From Thermotoga sp. (GTDB lineage: Bacteria > Thermotogota > Thermotogae > Mesoaciditogales > Mesoaciditogaceae): DNA of 42,838 nt. Location of the stretch: the NCBI GenBank assembly GCA_020722015.1, contig DYLQ01000014.1:1-42838 (forward strand), given 5' to 3'. Shown piece after piece: positions 14,631 through 23,438 of the stretch. Position 1 is the first letter of the stretch. Each line of letters begins with the position of its first letter. The position numbers were made by a program, and so were the translations under genes. The notes beneath the pieces are model-generated. The model worked only from the letters and a program-made list of their open reading frames with translations. It was not told the DNA's origin and made no database searches.

Positions 14631-16181
14631 ATGAAACTTGAAACGTTTAAAAACATGAGAATCCTTGATTTTAAATCTTCCGAGGATAAATCGAGGATGT
14701 CGGAAGCACTTGGAAAGGCGAGATCGGAATTTGGGAAAACTTACAAAGCCTTTATAGGCGGAAAATGGGTAGACACAAATGATAAGATAACGTCTGTCAA
14801 TCCGGCAAACCCATCTGAAGTAGTCGGATACGTTGCAAATTGTGGTGAAAAAGAAGTTGATATGGCTTTTGATGCGGCAGAAAATGCTTTTGAAAAATGG
14901 AGATTCTCGAAGGCATCGGACAGGGCACAATATCTTGTCAAAATTGCCAAAATCATGGATGAGAGAAGGTACGAACTCGACAGTTGGATGGTTTATGAAG
15001 TCGGTAAAAATTGGATGGAGGCAGACGGAGATGTGGCTGAGGCTATAGACACGCTGAATTATTACGCTCACGAAGCTTTGAGATATTCAAGAGGGTATAA
15101 AACTTATCAGATTTACGGAGAAAAAAATGAAGTTAAATATATTCCGATAGGAACAGGTGTCGTTATTCCACCATGGAATTTTCCGGTTGCCATATTAACG
15201 GGAATGACTGCCGCCGCAATAGCCGCTGGTAATACGGTGCTTCTGAAACCGGCGTCCATCGCCTCCGTTATAGCGGCAAAAGTTGCCGAGATCTTCTCTG
15301 ATGTTGGTTTACCTGATGGCGTTTTTAATTTTGTTCCCGGATCCGGATCGAAAATAGGAGATTATCTTGTCAAAAGTCCGAGGACACGTTTCATAGCCTT
15401 CACAGGTTCAAAAGATGTGGGCTTAAGGATAAACGAACTTGCGGCAAACCATCAAAAAGGGCAAAAATGGATAAAGCGTGTCATACTTGAGATGGGTGGG
15501 AAAGATGCGATCGTTGTCGATGAAACGGCTAATCTCGATACTGCCGCCGATGGAGTAGTTGTAAGCGCATTTGGAAACCAAGGTCAAAAATGCTCTGCCT
15601 GTTCAAGGGTTATAGCCGTTGAAACCATCTATGATGAATTGCTTCAAAAAATAGTTGAAAGGGCAAAAAAGATAAAAGTTGGGGATACATCCAATTTTGA
15701 AAATTGGATGGGTCCTGTTTCGAGCGAAGAAGCTTTTAAAAAGATCATGAGTTACATAGAAATTGGTAAAAAAGAAGGGAAATTGGTACTTGGAGGAAGC
15801 AGAACAGGAAATGTTGGATTTTTCATAGAACCAACGATCTTTTCGGATGTGAACCCAAATGCCAGGATAGCGCAAGAAGAGATATTTGGTCCCGTGTTAT
15901 CGGTAATAAAGGCAAGAGACTTTGACGATGCCGTTGATATATTCAACTCCACCGAGTACGGCCTGACTGGAGGAATATACACAAAAGATAAAAGCAGGAT
16001 AAAAAGGGCAAAAGACGAATTCCACGTTGGAAATCTTTACATAAACAGAAAGATAACCGGTGCTTTTATAGGTGTTCAACCATTTGGCGGCTTCAACATG
16101 TCTGGAACAGATTCCAAAGCAGGAGGACGAGATTATCTTTTACTTTTCCTCCAAGCAAAATCAATAGCAGAAAAAATTTAA
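14631..16181 (+). CDS. pruA: L-glutamate gamma-semialdehyde (P5C) dehydrogenase
   Basis: It oxidises glutamate semialdehyde (from P5C) to glutamate with NAD+. The 516-residue length and key residues fit the Thermus/RocA type: general base Glu287 (ILEMGGKDAIVV), nucleophile Cys321 (GNQGQKCSACSR), cofactor-site segment PPWNFPVAILTG and the diagnostic C-terminus INRKITGAFIGVQPFGGFNM. The ATG has AAAGGAGGA upstream. As the fourth gene of the operon it completes proline catabolism to glutamate and identifies the upstream flavoproteins as a probable proline dehydrogenase. Confidence 0.95.
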   Translation: MKLETFKNMRILDFKSSEDKSRMSEALGKARSEFGKTYKAFIGGKWVDTNDKITSVNPANPSEVVGYVANCGEKEVDMAFDAAENAFEKWRFSKASDRAQYLVKIAKIMDERRYELDSWMVYEVGKNWMEADGDVAEAIDTLNYYAHEALRYSRGYKTYQIYGEKNEVKYIPIGTGVVIPPWNFPVAILTGMTAAAIAAGNTVLLKPASIASVIAAKVAEIFSDVGLPDGVFNFVPGSGSKIGDYLVKSPRTRFIAFTGSKDVGLRINELAANHQKGQKWIKRVILEMGGKDAIVVDETANLDTAADGVVVSAFGNQGQKCSACSRVIAVETIYDELLQKIVERAKKIKVGDTSNFENWMGPVSSEEAFKKIMSYIEIGKKEGKLVLGGSRTGNVGFFIEPTIFSDVNPNARIAQEEIFGPVLSVIKARDFDDAVDIFNSTEYGLTGGIYTKDKSRIKRAKDEFHVGNLYINRKITGAFIGVQPFGGFNMSGTDSKAGGRDYLLLFLQAKSIAEKI

Positions 16182-16200
16182 GGCGGTCTAACCGCCTTAA
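16178..16200 (+). terminator. Hairpin at the end of the proline operon
   Basis: TTAAGGCGGT, loop CTA, ACCGCCTTAA: a 10-bp stem that includes the pruA stop codon. Only a weak T stretch follows, so termination may be partial. Confidence 0.6.
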
Positions 16201-16214
16201 ATTTCAAAGTTAAC

Positions 16215-16367
16215 TATACTAAATCTTTTTTAAAACCAGCATATAAATTCAAATTTGACGGAGAGCAAATTGCCTTGCAGCTGATCTGCGCAGCGAAGCG
16301 AGGACCAGACACCGAAAGACAATTGCTGAAGTCAAATGACTTCGCTTTTTAAAGTTGGTTTAGTATA
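16215..16367. repeat. Imperfect palindromic element, MITE-like
   Basis: The ends are TATACTAAA (16215-16223) and its exact inverse TTTAGTATA (16359-16367). Inside, the two halves keep matching in inverted order with gaps: TTTAAAA, TTTGAC, AGCAAATTG/CAATTGCT and CTT. The middle is GC-richer than its surroundings. The whole could fold into a long hairpin of ~150 bases. No protein is encoded. It sits between two convergent genes, a common resting place for small non-autonomous elements. Confidence 0.5.
16328..16350 (+). terminator. Rho-independent terminator inside the palindromic element
   Basis: GAAGTCA, loop AA, TGACTTC, followed by GCTTTTT. It reads in the plus direction and would stop residual transcription from the proline operon. 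Confidence 0.55.
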
Positions 16368-16380
16368 CCATCGGCTTTAT

Positions 16381-17739
16381 TTAAATTTGATCGTAAAGCT
16401 CATACTCTATGGGATTTGGTATTGAATTGACTATCCTTATTTCTTTGCGCTTTTTCTCTATCCATGCTTCTATCAGATCTGAAGGAAAAGCTTGAGAAAG
16501 AAATTCATGATCTTTTTCAAGGGCATCAAGAGATTGTTCAAGGTTCGCTGGGAGATCTGGTGTGTTTGAAATATTGCCGTTGGAAGACCCAAACCCTTCT
16601 TTCTCGGGATCAAGTCCATCCTTTACGCCATCTATTCCCGCAAGTAGCATTGCAGCCATGGCATAATGAGCATTTGCAGTTGCATCCGGCATTCTGAATT
16701 CTATCCTTCTTACTTTTGCATCGTTGACGTATGCAGGAATTCTTATCGCCGAATTTCTATTTCCGAGAGCAAAAGAAGGCCTTGTAGGTGCTTCAAAGCC
16801 GGGTATAAGTCTTTTGTAAGAATTCGTCGATGGATTTGTGAAGGCCATGACGGCAGGTGCATGTTTTAAAAGACCTGTTATGTAGGAAAGCGCTATTTTT
16901 GAAAGTAAATAAAGTCCTTTCGGATCATCAAAAACGTTCTTCGTGCCTTTTACAAGATACTGATGAACATGCATACCATTTCCGGCATGATCGTGAAGTG
17001 GTTTTGGAAGAAAATTGGCGACATATCCATAATCGTTGACCACATTTCTGACAACGTATTTGAGGATAGGTATCCAATCAGCAGCCTCTAAAGCATCGAG
17101 AAGTTGAAATTCGATCTCGAATTGCGATATTCCCACTTCATGGTGATGGTATTTTATCGGCATACCGATTTTAGTCAAAACAGAAACTATCTCATTTCTC
17201 ATATCGTAGGTTGAATCGAAAGGTGGAATGGAATGATATCCTTTGTCTTTAGGAACAGCAGGTGCTTTCATAACAGGCCAATTTGTTTCATCGCTTCTTG
17301 TTTTAACGCATATAGCCCTTTGAGATACTTCATAAGTTATGCTTTTGAAGATGTTGAATTCCATCTCTGGCCCGACGATCATTTTGGATGCAATTCCAAG
17401 TTCTTTCATGTATTCTATGGCATTTTTAAGCACATTTCTGGGATACCAACTGAAAGCGGTGTTGTCTGTCAAGATCACGTTGCATAAAACTGAAAGTGTC
17501 GAATAGGCAAATGGTTCTTCCACGACGGTTGATAGATCTGGGATGGCAATCATATCGCTAAAAGTGGTGTGAGTGTAACCGAAATTCGATGCGTCAAAGC
17601 CCACGCCATTTTCCAAAACGGAAGATGTTACATAGCCCGAAGGTAAAGTCACGTGTTTTAAACTTCCGTTGATATCATAAATCTTTAAATCTAAATACTG
17701 ATAACCCTTAACTTTTTTAAGAAATTCTTCTGAGTTCAT
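16381..17739 (-). CDS. Type I glutamine synthetase-family ligase
   Basis: The 452-residue enzyme has the catalytic-domain marks of GS type I: VGPEMEFNIF and HHHEVGISQFEIEF (metal-binding glutamates), NGMHVHQYL, TNSYKRLIPGFEAPTRPSF, NRNSAIRIP and RRIEFRMPDATANAHYA. There is no adenylylation-site tail. Some canonical spots differ: FDASN replaces the usual FDGSS and HEVGISQ the usual HEVAPGQ. It may make glutamine or ligate glutamate to an amine, as PuuA-type relatives do. It is the last gene of a minus-strand operon after the cupin, with a GGAGGA site. It is convergent with the glutamate-producing proline operon, so nitrogen reassimilation is plausible. Confidence 0.88.
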   Translation of the reverse strand: MNSEEFLKKVKGYQYLDLKIYDINGSLKHVTLPSGYVTSSVLENGVGFDASNFGYTHTTFSDMIAIPDLSTVVEEPFAYSTLSVLCNVILTDNTAFSWYPRNVLKNAIEYMKELGIASKMIVGPEMEFNIFKSITYEVSQRAICVKTRSDETNWPVMKAPAVPKDKGYHSIPPFDSTYDMRNEIVSVLTKIGMPIKYHHHEVGISQFEIEFQLLDALEAADWIPILKYVVRNVVNDYGYVANFLPKPLHDHAGNGMHVHQYLVKGTKNVFDDPKGLYLLSKIALSYITGLLKHAPAVMAFTNPSTNSYKRLIPGFEAPTRPSFALGNRNSAIRIPAYVNDAKVRRIEFRMPDATANAHYAMAAMLLAGIDGVKDGLDPEKEGFGSSNGNISNTPDLPANLEQSLDALEKDHEFLSQAFPSDLIEAWIEKKRKEIRIVNSIPNPIEYELYDQI

Positions 17740-17764
17740 GCTTCCTCCTCCTGATATTTATCTT

Positions 17765-18112
17765 TTACTGCCCGTATTTCGGTATAACGCATATGAATTC
17801 AATAGGACCATCTTGAGCGCAAAATTGATGTTTTTCATTTTCAGAGATAAAAACATAATCTCCGGCTTTTATCGCTTTTTCCCCTTCGGATGTTTTCAAA
17901 ATTCCGTTTCCACTTAAAACGTAGACCTCATGTTCCCACGGATGTGCATGATCTGGCGTAAATCCACCCGAATTTATTTTGAAATGTCTCATGATGTAAT
18001 TCGGAGCACCCGCTTTTAAACCTATTAGAATGCGTTTCTCAACACCTTTTACCACTTTGCCGTCATTCATGATCTCGGGATTTATATCCTCATGTTTTCC
18101 AACCAGGATCAA
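17765..18112 (-). CDS. Small single-domain cupin
   Basis: This ~115-residue beta-barrel protein has the metal-binding cupin motif 1 HAHPWEHEVYVLSG and motif 2 GDYVFISENEKHQF, giving three His and one Glu as candidate ligands. It may be an enzyme or a small-molecule sensor; no substrate is implied. The TTG at 18112 lies 6 bases after AGGTG; an alternative GTG at 18121 overlaps the tdk stop but is too close to its Shine-Dalgarno. It sits 25 bases before the GS-family gene. Confidence 0.85.
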   Translation of the reverse strand: MILVGKHEDINPEIMNDGKVVKGVEKRILIGLKAGAPNYIMRHFKINSGGFTPDHAHPWEHEVYVLSGNGILKTSEGEKAIKAGDYVFISENEKHQFCAQDGPIEFICVIPKYGQ

Positions 18113-18113
18113 T

Positions 18114-18695
18114 TCATTCACCTACCTTCCAGCAATCTTTACATCTCGGTTCATACTTTGTTTCAACATCTGAGCCTTCAACTTTGAAGATGGGATCTTT
18201 TGTGGACGCAGGCCTCCACTTTCCATCTTTCATTATAAGCCTTTGGGTGAGCGTTGCATCTTTTCCACAAACAACACAAACAGCCTTTAAAAGTGCTATT
18301 TCATCGGCCATGGCTACTATTTTCATTACATTGTCAAATGGTTCAGATCTGAAATCAAGATTAAGACCAGAAGTTATAACATCCGTTCCCACATCGATGA
18401 AGCTTTTCACAACATCAACGAGATCCGATCCGAAAAATTGAATTTCATCAAAAGCAACGTAATCGAGTTTGTCGTTTATGTACATCCGAGCATCATCTGC
18501 TTTTGAAATCAATTTAGCCTCAAGATGTGTGCCAGCCCTTGAAATTATCATTTCTTCTGAATTTCTTGTATCAGAAGTTATTTTGAATATGATTCCATTT
18601 TGTTTCGCTATTTTCCTTCTCATAACACGTCTTATGAGTTCTTCAGTCTTTCCCGCGTACATTGGACCAATGACAGCTTCAAGAGTTCCTTTCAA
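18114..18695 (-). CDS. tdk: Thymidine kinase, type II
   Basis: It phosphorylates thymidine to TMP with ATP (salvage). The 193-residue protein has P-loop GPMYAGKTEEL (residues ~10-20), Walker B/catalytic segment YVAFDEIQFFG with the catalytic Glu, lid region NLDFRSEPF, and a structural zinc site formed by CVVCGKDATLTQR and CKDCWK. I use TTG 18695 after AGAGGTG, giving the usual short N-terminus before the P-loop; an upstream in-frame TTG at 18725 would overlap uvrC. It is part of the permease-uvrC-tdk-cupin-GS operon. Confidence 0.95.
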   Translation of the reverse strand: MKGTLEAVIGPMYAGKTEELIRRVMRRKIAKQNGIIFKITSDTRNSEEMIISRAGTHLEAKLISKADDARMYINDKLDYVAFDEIQFFGSDLVDVVKSFIDVGTDVITSGLNLDFRSEPFDNVMKIVAMADEIALLKAVCVVCGKDATLTQRLIMKDGKWRPASTKDPIFKVEGSDVETKYEPRCKDCWKVGE

Positions 18696-18711
18696 ATCAA
18701 ACACCTCTTTC

Positions 18712-20394
18712 TTAGAATTTACCAAGACTTTGGACTAATTTTTGGGCCAATTTTTCTCCGATAACTTTTTTGATATCCTCAAAAGATGCTTTTTTTATTC
18801 CGTTGATACTTTTAAATGTCTTCAAAAGCAATTTTTTTCTCTTTTGTCCTATGCCTTGAATTGAATCGAGTTCAGATTTGATCATATCTTTATCTCTTAA
18901 ACTGTAATGGTAAGAAGTTGCAAATCTGTGAGCTTCATCTCTGACGGCTATGATAATTCTCAAAGCTCCATCATCCATTTTGAGATGCAGATCTGGTCTT
19001 TCATCTGGAAAGACTATTCTTTCGTCCTCCTTTGCCAAGCCAACGATCTTCGCATCTACGCGAATTTCTTGAAGAGAATTTTTAACGGCATTGACTTGAC
19101 CCTTACCACCATCTATAAGAATCAAGTCTGGGACGGCATGCTTTGAATACCTGCGTCTGACAATTTGCCTCATGGATTCGAAGTCGTCTATTTTTGTGAG
19201 GTTCGAAAGTTTGTATTTTCTGTAAAACTTCTTGTTAGGTTTGCCATCTTCGAAAGTTACAACTGAAGCGACGGTCAGATTTCCATGAGTGTGGGAAATA
19301 TCAATTCCCTCTATGAATTTTGGAGGAGCGTTAAGAGAAAGCAACGACTGGAGTCTCTTAAGAGATTTGTTTATGAATTCAGAGCTTTTCACATGATCTT
19401 GCAAATTCTTGCATGCTATGGAAACAAGATGTTTTTCCATGTCGTTATCCGCAATTTTTATCCTTGTCGAAAGGATTTTAGACCATTCACTCATGCCTTT
19501 GAATCTTTCTTTTACCACGATCTTATCGACGATCTCTTCATTCCTTACGTAATAAAGTTTCATGAAATCATCGTAATTACCGTTTATTTCAAATTCAAGT
19601 TTTGCAAGCATCATGCCGTTTCTTACCTTCAAAAGCACTGCAATTCCGCTTTCAATGGCAATCACATCAAGGCTTACTGATTCCGGAAGTTCTACTCCTT
19701 GATCTTGCAAAAACCATTCAAGCTTTTCGTACATCCTCTTCAATCTAAGGGCTGATTCAAACATCTCTCTTTTAGAATAAAGGGATATCTTTTCCTCTAT
19801 CCATTTCTTCAATTCTTCGGAATTGCCTGTAAGAAAAGATCTTGCAAGCTCTATTCTTTTGACATATTCTTCCTTCGATATGAAACCCACACATGGTGCT
19901 GAACATCTTTTCATTCCGTATTCTATACATGGTCTTTTGATCTTCGCCAGATCGTAATTGCAGTTTCTTATCTGAAGAATTGGCTGGATTATCTCTATGA
20001 GAGTTTTCAAAAAATGCACGCTTGTGAATGGTCCTATTGCATCCGGAAGTTTATCGTGCGTTATCTCAATGTAAGGAAATTCATCTTTTGTGAAAACCAC
20101 GTAAGGATATACACGGGTATCTTTGAGTAAGACGTTGAACTTTGGTTTATTCGCATATATCAAATTTGCCTCTAAAAGTAAAGCTTCTCTTTCATTTGAA
20201 ACCATTATGTATTCCAACTTGTTTGCTTCCGAAACTATTTGTTTTGCCTTTTCAGAAGATCGTGATGAAAAATAAGAAGATATCCTTTTTTTCAAATTTT
20301 TCGCTTTTCCTACGTAAATGATCTTGCCATTTGATTTGAAAATGTAAATTCCCGGGTTATTTGGAATCTCTTTTGTCTTCTCGACCATGATCAT
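18712..20394 (-). CDS. uvrC: Excinuclease ABC subunit C
   Basis: UvrC makes both incisions around DNA lesions in nucleotide excision repair. The 560-residue chain has a GIY-YIG nuclease at ~12-90 (PGIYIFKSNGKIIYVGKAKN, AKNLKKRISSYF), a cysteine-rich segment near 160 (RPCIEYGMKRCSAPCVGF) that may hold an Fe-S cluster, a UVR helix pair, an RNase H-like endonuclease domain (GIDISHTHG, DLILIDGGKGQ) and a C-terminal helix-hairpin-helix (LDSIQGIGQKRKKLLLKTF). The ATG overlaps the upstream permease stop (ATGA). Uvr A and B are not in this window. Confidence 0.97.
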   Translation of the reverse strand: MIMVEKTKEIPNNPGIYIFKSNGKIIYVGKAKNLKKRISSYFSSRSSEKAKQIVSEANKLEYIMVSNEREALLLEANLIYANKPKFNVLLKDTRVYPYVVFTKDEFPYIEITHDKLPDAIGPFTSVHFLKTLIEIIQPILQIRNCNYDLAKIKRPCIEYGMKRCSAPCVGFISKEEYVKRIELARSFLTGNSEELKKWIEEKISLYSKREMFESALRLKRMYEKLEWFLQDQGVELPESVSLDVIAIESGIAVLLKVRNGMMLAKLEFEINGNYDDFMKLYYVRNEEIVDKIVVKERFKGMSEWSKILSTRIKIADNDMEKHLVSIACKNLQDHVKSSEFINKSLKRLQSLLSLNAPPKFIEGIDISHTHGNLTVASVVTFEDGKPNKKFYRKYKLSNLTKIDDFESMRQIVRRRYSKHAVPDLILIDGGKGQVNAVKNSLQEIRVDAKIVGLAKEDERIVFPDERPDLHLKMDDGALRIIIAVRDEAHRFATSYHYSLRDKDMIKSELDSIQGIGQKRKKLLLKTFKSINGIKKASFEDIKKVIGEKLAQKLVQSLGKF

Positions 20395-23318
20395 TCTCTG
20401 TACCTTAAAGCCTCCGCAGGCGGTACTTTAGTGGCATTTCTTGTTGGTATGAAAGTAGACAAGATAGATATAAGATAGAAAACCACACCGAGCAACAAAA
20501 ATTGTTGCCATGGTATATAAAGAGTACCGAGATTAAGCGTCGAATATATCAAATAAGACGTGATTATTCCAGAAATAAATCCTATCAGTATGCCAAGAAT
20601 AACCACGAAATTTATCTCAAGAAAGAAACTTCTGAAAATCATTCCACGGCTAAAACCTAAGGCCTTCAAAATTCCAACGGTTCTTCTTCTCTCATGCAAA
20701 GACTTAACTATGAGTATGGCAAGGCCTATTATTCCAACCGAAAGCCCAAAGTAGAGAAAAACGTTTATTATATTGACAAACCCGTTCAGGATGTTCGTGA
20801 ATATCTCTACGGTTTGTTTTGAAAACAAGGCAAAAATGAATCTCGTCTTCAGAAAAGCCGTTAATTTTTGAAAGTTATCGTATTGCTGTGCATCGCTGTT
20901 ACCCGCCAATTTCGTGAGTAAAAATTCCGTTGGTGAAATTTTACCTAAAGTTGAAGCCGTCTTCATAGATGTGTAAAAGCCCGCTGGAATGGCATTGTAA
21001 TTACTCTGACTTTGAAATATGCCGACAACGGTAAAGGATTTTGGATTTTTAAGTGCAGTTGATGAAGATGTAACGTTCTGAGATGATTGTGAAAAATTGA
21101 AATTGGAAGCTCCTTCATTCGATATCTCGACAGTTTGATTGATTTTCAAACCGTTCAAACCAAAAACAGCGACAGTCCCGGGATGTGCATCGATGTAATC
21201 AAAAAGTGTTTTAAGATCATTTATTCCGTCAATACCGCTTTTGACCTTCAAATCAAGTCCATCTACAAGCTTTTTGTTTAAAAATACCATCTGATAATCG
21301 CTTGAAATTTTTCCATTCGAAAGATACCTCACAGAGATCATGGACATGGTAGCGTAGTAAGTTATGTAATCAAGATTTGAAAGTTGGGCGGTGGTCATGT
21401 TTAAATTCCCAATTATCGGCATTCCAACCGTATCATATCCACCAAAAATTGTGGATTTGGCAGCATCTATTTGGAGAGTCTCAGAATAAGGTATAACGGT
21501 CATCAACGATATCACGAAGATGACTATTGAGTACATGGCTATTGTAAGACCAGTTCTTCTTTTATGCTGCGCTGTTTCTGCAACAGCAAGCTTTATAGAA
21601 GCACGATTTCTTTTGCTTGAAAACAAACCGAGAAAACTGTCGAAAATATCAAAATTGTAGGAAAGTAAAAACAGAGCTGCAAGTAATATCGAAAAGCTTC
21701 TAAGGCCAAGAAGCCAAAGCGACTTATCACTTTGAGATTCAATGTAGGGTATTAAATTCGATGCAAATGCAAAAATCACAACGCCGAGGGAGAAAAAGTT
21801 TCCAACGACGCGTCTTAACTTCTTTTTGTAAAAAAAGAAAGGAAAGATCAATGCCGCAACCATTATACTTGCGTAAGTCATTATGGAATTGGATGAGAGG
21901 ATCGCCAAAATTGAAAAAATAACGGTTAAAGAAAAAAGTGCAATAATTATTAAAAAACGCTGATGCTTTTTTTCACTCCTATCTTCTGAAATCTGTCTTA
22001 CGGCGCTGACTATGTTAAGACGACCTGTCCTGAAAGCCATGTAAATTAAGACAGCAGATGGTACTATCAAACCGACAAGAAACCCGTAGATAAGAGAAGT
22101 TATGCTGAAATGAAGTGAAAAGGAGAAATTTCCGGTATTCATAAGAGGCGTGAATTCGTTGCTAACGTTATTTGCAAGATTTGAGAATTCGTTTATCATA
22201 AACCATGCTATTCCAAGTCCAACAAAAACTCCTAAAAAAGATGCGATTAAAGAATAAACGAAACCTTCGAAGTAAAGTATGAATCCAACTTTCTCTCTTG
22301 AAAAACCTATTGCCCTCAAAGTTCCAAGATCACCAATTCTTTCATCTGAAAGCATGGTGTAAATGTTTATAAGAAGTAAAATACCCGCGGCAATAGAAAA
22401 ACCGCTTAAAATCAGAAACAGCCATCCAATTTGACCCTGATTGAGATTTCGAATTTGTTCTTCCTTTAAATTGTAAATTTTAATCGATACGCCAGCATTC
22501 TTGACGATTTGATCCACTTCGTTTGTGTATTGAGCACTGCTTATGTAATTGCCTTTGTTGGCAACAAGAATTTCATTGTAATTTTCCAAGTTGAAAATGC
22601 TTTTCATCTGCTCCGTCGTCATGAAGATCGGAGAGGTTATTCCTTGAATATCTTTATATCCGAGCACTCCATCTTCAGGTACAATGCCAACTATCTTGAA
22701 TTTTTGTGGGGTACCTAAGACAATTTGGAATGGATTTATTATGGCTTCAAAAGTATCCCCGACATGCAATTTAAGAGAATTGGCAAAAGCCTCACCTACA
22801 ACAACGTCATTTCCCGAGAGTGAGATATTTGGAAATAATTTCCCACTGCCAAAATTTCTAAGTTGACCGACATTTAAACCTATGAAACTAACTTGCGCTA
22901 TTTTACTCGGATCAAGAGATCTTATCTTACCAACAGGTGCGGCAACGGTGCTTTTGATCATTATCGGCAAAACAGATTCAACATATTTTGAAGTTGAAAT
23001 CGAATCAACCAATTTTGAAAGTTCATCTTGAGAAAAATACGCGTTTTTGTTAGGTGCTAAGACTTCATCTATGGTACCAAGATTTTGCCTTATGCCGGAA
23101 TACATGAAATACTGAAAAGAATCGTTTATGACGAAAGAACCTACTATGAACGCCGTACCGGTTAAAGAGCCAGCGATTATCAAGAACATAGTCATCTTCC
23201 GCCTTGTAGCATTTCTTATTCCCATTTTGGCAAAAATACGCCATTTCAAAGCCAAAATTAGAGTCACAACTATTATACCGATGGCAACTATCGAAAGAAC
23301 CAAGAAAGGAATTACCAC
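20391..23318 (-). CDS. Large FtsX-like ABC transporter permease
   Basis: The 975-residue membrane protein has two MacB/FtsX-type units. Each has an N-terminal helix, a large extracytoplasmic domain and an FtsX three-helix block; the last block ends LSTFIPTRNATKVPPAEALRY, a hallmark of the family. A run of extra helices lies in the middle (~460-560). Such permeases usually work in lipoprotein or peptide export, or mechanotransmission, with a separate ATPase. No ATPase gene is adjacent here. The start is GTG 23318, 8 bases after GGAGG. It is first in the operon with uvrC, overlapping it by 4 bases. Confidence 0.9.
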   Translation of the reverse strand: MVIPFLVLSIVAIGIIVVTLILALKWRIFAKMGIRNATRRKMTMFLIIAGSLTGTAFIVGSFVINDSFQYFMYSGIRQNLGTIDEVLAPNKNAYFSQDELSKLVDSISTSKYVESVLPIMIKSTVAAPVGKIRSLDPSKIAQVSFIGLNVGQLRNFGSGKLFPNISLSGNDVVVGEAFANSLKLHVGDTFEAIINPFQIVLGTPQKFKIVGIVPEDGVLGYKDIQGITSPIFMTTEQMKSIFNLENYNEILVANKGNYISSAQYTNEVDQIVKNAGVSIKIYNLKEEQIRNLNQGQIGWLFLILSGFSIAAGILLLINIYTMLSDERIGDLGTLRAIGFSREKVGFILYFEGFVYSLIASFLGVFVGLGIAWFMINEFSNLANNVSNEFTPLMNTGNFSFSLHFSITSLIYGFLVGLIVPSAVLIYMAFRTGRLNIVSAVRQISEDRSEKKHQRFLIIIALFSLTVIFSILAILSSNSIMTYASIMVAALIFPFFFYKKKLRRVVGNFFSLGVVIFAFASNLIPYIESQSDKSLWLLGLRSFSILLAALFLLSYNFDIFDSFLGLFSSKRNRASIKLAVAETAQHKRRTGLTIAMYSIVIFVISLMTVIPYSETLQIDAAKSTIFGGYDTVGMPIIGNLNMTTAQLSNLDYITYYATMSMISVRYLSNGKISSDYQMVFLNKKLVDGLDLKVKSGIDGINDLKTLFDYIDAHPGTVAVFGLNGLKINQTVEISNEGASNFNFSQSSQNVTSSSTALKNPKSFTVVGIFQSQSNYNAIPAGFYTSMKTASTLGKISPTEFLLTKLAGNSDAQQYDNFQKLTAFLKTRFIFALFSKQTVEIFTNILNGFVNIINVFLYFGLSVGIIGLAILIVKSLHERRRTVGILKALGFSRGMIFRSFFLEINFVVILGILIGFISGIITSYLIYSTLNLGTLYIPWQQFLLLGVVFYLISILSTFIPTRNATKVPPAEALRYRE

Positions 23319-23438
23319 AAAATTATCCTCCGAAGAACGCTTTTTAATAATTATATCATTTATCGATTGAAATCGTACTTTTTACCAAAGAAAAGTATAT
23401 AATTAAATGAACAGCGCAAAGCTCAAGGAGGGATTAAA

